Made by a program: the position numbers and the translations under genes
Assembly: GCA_017622255.1 (NCBI GenBank)
Contig: JAGARL010000074.1
Span: forward strand, 1 to 15,960
From: Methanocorpusculum sp.
GTDB lineage: Archaea > Halobacteriota > Methanomicrobia > Methanomicrobiales > Methanocorpusculaceae
Direction: 5' to 3'
Length of the DNA stretch: 15,960 nt
Shown here: piece after piece, positions 12,859 to 15,960 of the stretch
How positions within the stretch are numbered: the stretch's first letter is position 1
Layout of the letters: every line of letters begins with the position of its first letter
The notes under the pieces: generated by a model
Seen by the model: the letters and a program-made list of their open reading frames with translations, nothing else
What the model was told of the DNA's origin: nothing
Databases searched by the model: none

Positions 12859-13632
12859 TTATTTCTGCTTTCTAATCAGCTTTCCGGTACCTTCCGCACG
12901 AACCATTACGCCGATAGCGGCGTCGGATGCCTTCTCTAAAGCACGCTCAGCCTTCTTATAATCGGTTGCGGTTACTTTGATGCGGTAGTTTGGAGCACCG
13001 AGATACAGAATCTCAATCTCAGCGCCGTCAATCTTTGGAGCAGCACTGCGAAGGGCACGGCGGATGATGTTGACACCATCCGGCTTGTTGGAGACAAGTT
13101 CCAGAATAGCACTGATGGTAACCTTCTGAATCTTGACATTCTCCTCTGCCATCTTCTGCAGAGCGGCCTTGCCCTCCTCAGAGAGAGCAAACTTGGCGAG
13201 CGTCTTTTCCGGCTCTAAAACGATATCCTCGAAGGCAGAGTAAAGGGATGCATACTCTGCATACATTGCCTCTTCAATCTCCTTTGCGGGGACATTGGAT
13301 GCATCGGATGCAAAGCCAATCCACTTGTGTGCCTTCTGCTCGTTCTTCCAGTCCTGAATCTTCTCGCGGCGCTGGTGTTCGTTTACATCCTTTAAGGACA
13401 GGTCGATGTGACCGCGGGCGGTATCAACGCTTAAGACCTTACAGACAACCTTCTGTCCCTCACGGATGTAGTCGCGGATATATTTAATCCATCCGCGGGC
13501 TACCTCTGCAATTGGAATGAGTCCTTCACGCTTTTCGTACTCGTCAAGGGTAACAAACGCTGCGAAGTCCTTGACTTCGGTAACGCTGCAGACGACGAGT
13601 TCTCCCTCAATTGGCCACTTTCTGTCACTCAT
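12859..13632 (-). CDS. eif2a: Translation initiation factor aIF2, alpha subunit
   Basis: Alpha subunit of the heterotrimeric factor that delivers initiator Met-tRNA to the small ribosomal subunit. The 257 residues comprise an S1/OB domain (about 9-82) with the conserved loop L-I-P-I-A-E-V-A-R-G-W-I-K-Y-I-R (38-53), the region corresponding to the eukaryotic Ser51 loop. A helical domain follows (about 88-170), then the C-terminal alpha/beta domain that binds the gamma subunit (about 171-257). Length and domain order are normal. It lies between rps27e and nop10 as in most euryarchaea. Confidence 0.95.
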   Translation of the reverse strand: MSDRKWPIEGELVVCSVTEVKDFAAFVTLDEYEKREGLIPIAEVARGWIKYIRDYIREGQKVVCKVLSVDTARGHIDLSLKDVNEHQRREKIQDWKNEQKAHKWIGFASDASNVPAKEIEEAMYAEYASLYSAFEDIVLEPEKTLAKFALSEEGKAALQKMAEENVKIQKVTISAILELVSNKPDGVNIIRRALRSAAPKIDGAEIEILYLGAPNYRIKVTATDYKKAERALEKASDAAIGVMVRAEGTGKLIRKQK

Positions 13633-13652
13633 TGGTGTAATTTTCCACTATT

Positions 13653-13841
13653 TTATTCGTAGGATGCGATAACTTCAGCTTTAATGACTGCCTTTCCGCC
13701 GGTTGGCTCGGTAAGGACACGTCCGCAGACGGTACACTCGACAACAGAGGTTGCCTTGTCAAAGATGAGCTGTTCGTTTTCACAGTCCGGGCACTTTACT
13801 TTCAGGAACTTGCTCCGGTTTTCGCGATTTGCTTTTACCAT
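13653..13841 (-). CDS. rps27e: Ribosomal protein eS27 (S27e)
   Basis: Small-subunit zinc-ribbon protein of 62 residues. Ligands are Cys17, Cys20, Cys36 and Cys39 in V-K-C-P-D-C-E-N-E-Q and V-V-E-C-T-V-C-G-R-V-L. The C terminus carries the conserved P-T-G-G-K-A pattern. It lies seven bases after rpl44e and upstream of the aIF2-alpha gene, the standard archaeal order. Confidence 0.96.
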   Translation of the reverse strand: MVKANRENRSKFLKVKCPDCENEQLIFDKATSVVECTVCGRVLTEPTGGKAVIKAEVIASYE

Positions 13842-13848
13842 TTTTCAA

Positions 13849-14127
13849 TCACTCCGTAAGTTCGAATTTGCCTGCGCGGAAGCCTGGGCGAAGGTGTGCT
13901 TTTCCACACTCTTTGCAGCGGTAGCGGACGTTGATCTTCTTGGTCGGCTTGTCTCCTCCCGGAACCTTGCCGAACTTTCCACGGTTTCCAATCTTGCTTC
14001 TGCGTGCCTTCTGGCGGTCGATCCAGTGGAGACCGGTGGTTCTTCCCTTCTTTACCTTTTCAACCTCGTGCTCAGTGTGCTTGCGGCAGTATGGGCAGTA
14101 GGTGTTGAACTTTACTGGTTTCTTCAT
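13849..14127 (-). CDS. rpl44e: Ribosomal protein eL42 (L44e)
   Basis: Large-subunit zinc protein near the E site. The 92-residue product has Cys11 and Cys14 (Y-C-P-Y-C) and Cys71 and Cys74 (R-C-K-E-C-G), with the basic, glycine-rich middle ([12 protein letters not shown]) typical of the family. GAAGGGG lies 8-15 bases before the ATG as ribosome binding site. It is preceded by a 73-base gap with its own TATA-like box and a GC-rich hairpin, so the ribosomal section of the operon can probably be transcribed independently of priS-gins. Confidence 0.95.
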   Translation of the reverse strand: MKKPVKFNTYCPYCRKHTEHEVEKVKKGRTTGLHWIDRQKARRSKIGNRGKFGKVPGGDKPTKKINVRYRCKECGKAHLRPGFRAGKFELTE

Positions 14128-14155
14128 AATATTTACCCCTTCTAAGGATTGAGCA

Positions 14156-14174
14156 GCGCGCGCTCAAAAGCGCG
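14156..14174 (-). promoter_or_regulatory. GC-rich hairpin in the rpl44e leader
   Basis: Arms CGCGCT (14159-14164) and AGCGCG (14169-14174) enclose a four-base loop. The left arm also belongs to a 10-base self-complementary AGCGCGCGCT (14155-14164), so two alternative structures are possible. It stands about 30 bases before the rpl44e start codon in otherwise AT-rich intergenic DNA. It could be a leader structure for ribosomal protein control or a mild terminator for priS-gins transcripts. Confidence 0.4.
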
Positions 14175-14186
14175 GGCTAAGCCACA

Positions 14187-14198
14187 CTAAATATCACT
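14187..14198 (-). promoter_or_regulatory. Internal TATA-like box for rpl44e
   Basis: The minus strand reads AGTGATATTTAG just after the gins stop codon. Transcription would begin near 14165, inside or just before the GC-rich hairpin, giving a leader of about 35 bases. Assigned on sequence resemblance and spacing. Confidence 0.4.
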
Positions 14199-14200
14199 AT

Positions 14201-14902
14201 TCATTTGCGAATACGGATACTTAATGCTTTGTTGTCTTTACACAGAATATCTGCCATCTGTAGCGGCAGGGACACAACATCTCCTGGCGAAAGAGAGTAA
14301 ATTCGTCCGTTATAATCCTGAAATTCTGGAATGGTTGAATGTACAGAGAGAACGCTGTACGATTCGGGAGCTGGTCCTGCTACGTTTTCCATCAGGAAAT
14401 CCGCGGCCTCTTCAGGCGGGATTTCCGCATCCAAAGGCATTGGAGGCAGAGAGGGTGAAGCTTCCTGCTCTGTCCCGGCATTTGGCGAGACATAACTGTA
14501 TGCAGTAATCTCTAATGTTGGCTTCCCATCTAAAAGAGCTTTTCTGCATGAGGTACAGGATTCATAGACTACCTCGAATAATGCGCGCTCTCCCGGCACC
14601 ATCATTTGGAGCTCGCTGCGGTCGATTTCGTCCCCGTTCGCCCGTGCAAGGGCGAGATTCAGAATTTTTCGGGTGCGGACTGCGTAGAGGTCGCGCAGGT
14701 ACTCGCGCAGACTTTCGCGTTCTTTAATCAGGCTCTGTGCACCCTCGCCGAAGAGGTCGTCAGAGGCTGCCGCCTGAGCGCGAAGAGCCGCCATGTCCGC
14801 CTGGATTTCCTCATAGAGCGTTGCCGGAATCTCGGAGAGAGATCCCATCGACCGCTCATCGATTAGGTATCCGTGCAGGTCGGAGATGGAAATCCTGTTC
14901 AC
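14201..14902 (-). CDS. GINS subunit of the replicative helicase complex (Gins51/Gins15 type)
   Basis: Component of the archaeal CMG-like assembly (MCM, GINS, GAN/RecJ) that unwinds the fork. The 233-residue protein has an N-terminal helical A domain (about 1-120) and a Pro/Glu-rich linker (about 138-178). At the C terminus it has a small beta B domain, recognisable by I-P-E-F-Q-D-Y-N-G-R-I-Y-S-L-S-P-G-D-V-V-S-L-P (191-213). B after A is the Gins51 (Sld5/Psf1-like) order; some euryarchaea have only this one and form a homotetramer. It starts with GTG, overlapping the priS stop by three bases, and is placed beside primase as is usual in archaea. Confidence 0.85.
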   Translation of the reverse strand: MNRISISDLHGYLIDERSMGSLSEIPATLYEEIQADMAALRAQAAASDDLFGEGAQSLIKERESLREYLRDLYAVRTRKILNLALARANGDEIDRSELQMMVPGERALFEVVYESCTSCRKALLDGKPTLEITAYSYVSPNAGTEQEASPSLPPMPLDAEIPPEEAADFLMENVAGPAPESYSVLSVHSTIPEFQDYNGRIYSLSPGDVVSLPLQMADILCKDNKALSIRIRK

Positions 14903-15960
14903 TCTGCACCTCCCAGTTCCGCGATTCCGCGGGCGCAGAGGAAGACCGCTAAGGCCTCCGGAACTTTGGATGTTCCTGCCGCAACCGCGTAGGTGTTTCC
15001 AAGCATAGGCATAGTGACCGGGAAGCGGGTTGTGACCGTTACCGGCTCTTCGCCGAAGACAACCGCATCGATTAACGGGTCGAAATCGTCTAAATCTTCA
15101 AGCGGGATTGGTGTGACACGCATTCCGGACCCGCCGTGCAGGCTTCCCGGGTGGCGGATTAAACGCTTGATATCGGTTGTAACCGGCTCGTCCGCCTGCG
15201 CCGCATGGGAAAGCACCGCTTCTTTGAAGACCGCGTTCTCAGGAGCGGTCAGCGCCCTGATTACCTTGTTGTCCTTGAGGCTTTCCGGATTTGCGAGGAG
15301 CTTTCCGCGCAGTTCTGCAAGATTTTTGTAGAACGAGTCTGCCGTACGCTCCGAGATGCCGGAAAGACCAGCGAGATACTCACGGGCCGCAAGCGGTTCG
15401 AGTTTTTGAATCCGCTCCAGTTCGGATGCAAGTGCTGTCCGGTACCGTCCCTGCCAGCCGGTGGATTTGGGAGAAGAAAGCATCGCATCAAGCGAGAGGC
15501 CTGTTCCTGACACATAGTTTACCAACTCGCGTCGTTCGGCGCTCGAAAAACTGCGGACGGCGATGGTCGGGATATGGATATGGTATCCGCGGCCGCCGGA
15601 GAAGTTGATTCTCAGGTCGGATTTTGCAAAGCCGAGCTCTCCGGTCAGCATATCGATTAATTTGTAGAGCTCGTCTTTGACGCGGGAAAGCATCATATCA
15701 TATGAACCGCGGACGATGTGGTCCGCATCCAAATCGAAGATGAGGTCAGCGCCGAGCCACTCCTTCTCCTGCATGGTCGCAGCCGACGGGTGCGCATAGT
15801 ATGCTGTTGAATAGTACACATGCGCCGGCGTCATGGTTTTGAGATAGGTGGAGAGATCCGTCTCGTCCGGGAAGGTTAAGTGGCGGCGCATTCCCGCTTT
15901 GACGCTCTCGCTGAAAAAGAGAAAACCCCATTCCCTCTGCGGCATGGATGTCGGCAGAAA
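14899..15960 (-). CDS. priS: DNA primase catalytic subunit PriS (5' end outside the window)
   Basis: Catalytic subunit of archaeal primase. The frame stays open past the ATG at 15945 to the window edge (F-L-P-T-S before it). Family members have some tens of residues before R-E-W-G-F-L-F-F, so the true start lies outside. Counting from the ATG at 15945, the metal-binding D-L-D in L-I-F-D-L-D-A-D-H is Asp71/Asp73, the nucleotide-binding S-G-G-R-G-Y-H is 116-122, and I-K-R-L-I-R-H-P-G-S-L-H-G-G-S-G is the conserved late motif. It is translationally coupled to gins by overlap. Its partner PriL is encoded at the opposite end of this window, next to pcn. Confidence 0.93.
   Translation of the reverse strand, partial: FLPTSMPQREWGFLFFSESVKAGMRRHLTFPDETDLSTYLKTMTPAHVYYSTAYYAHPSAATMQEKEWLGADLIFDLDADHIVRGSYDMMLSRVKDELYKLIDMLTGELGFAKSDLRINFSGGRGYHIHIPTIAVRSFSSAERRELVNYVSGTGLSLDAMLSSPKSTGWQGRYRTALASELERIQKLEPLAAREYLAGLSGISERTADSFYKNLAELRGKLLANPESLKDNKVIRALTAPENAVFKEAVLSHAAQADEPVTTDIKRLIRHPGSLHGGSGMRVTPIPLEDLDDFDPLIDAVVFGEEPVTVTTRFPVTMPMLGNTYAVAAGTSKVPEALAVFLCARGIAELGGAE

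Overview
This is archaeal DNA, almost certainly from a methanogenic euryarchaeon of the Methanomicrobiales. My best guess is a Methanocorpusculum-like organism, which I cannot prove without a search. The evidence is archaeal information-processing genes (both primase subunits, PCNA, GINS, aIF2-alpha, Nop10, S27e, L44e, RNase P component 4), F420 biosynthesis (CofC), an archaeal-type riboflavin/F420 pathway reductase, TATA-box promoters, GGTG-type ribosome binding sites and oligo-T terminators. No transposon, phage gene, CRISPR array, tRNA or rRNA was seen. The window is densely packed core genome, with many neighbours separated by 0-10 bases or overlapping.

Layout, left to right. A possible minus-strand gene start lies at 1-22. 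The minus-strand pair pcn-priL (138-1980) shares a divergent promoter region with rlmE on the plus strand (2090-2713). rlmE ends directly against iscU. The minus-strand operon at 2714-4796 encodes a freestanding ThrRS-type editing domain, then IscS, then IscU. A perfect 10-bp-arm palindrome lies in its promoter. Divergent from it is a plus-strand operon at 4912-6900: rpiA, purN, rnp4 and a YhbY-domain gene. The last has no ATG, GTG or TTG codon anywhere in its frame. Then come a small two-helix membrane protein (minus), a possible 34-residue single-helix peptide (plus), a riboflavin/F420-type reductase (minus) and a plus-strand run at 8111-10783. That run encodes a CDP-alcohol phosphatidyltransferase, CofC, a TPR protein and a PsiE-like membrane protein.

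The right third (10818-15960, all minus) is a replication/translation superoperon: priS (cut by the window edge), a GINS subunit, L44e, S27e, aIF2-alpha, Nop10, a PAC2-family protein and endonuclease Q. A secondary promoter and a GC-rich hairpin lie before rpl44e.

How the genes fit together: the two primase subunits, the sliding clamp and GINS belong to the replisome, and EndoQ repairs deaminated bases. L44e, S27e, aIF2-alpha, Nop10, RlmE, Rnp4 and YhbY serve ribosome and tRNA maturation or initiation. IscS/IscU build Fe-S clusters, which PriL itself needs. The reductase and CofC both feed coenzyme F420. The least understood parts are the start of the YhbY gene, the freestanding editing domain with its palindromic promoter, the hairpin in front of cofC, and the TPR/PsiE pair.
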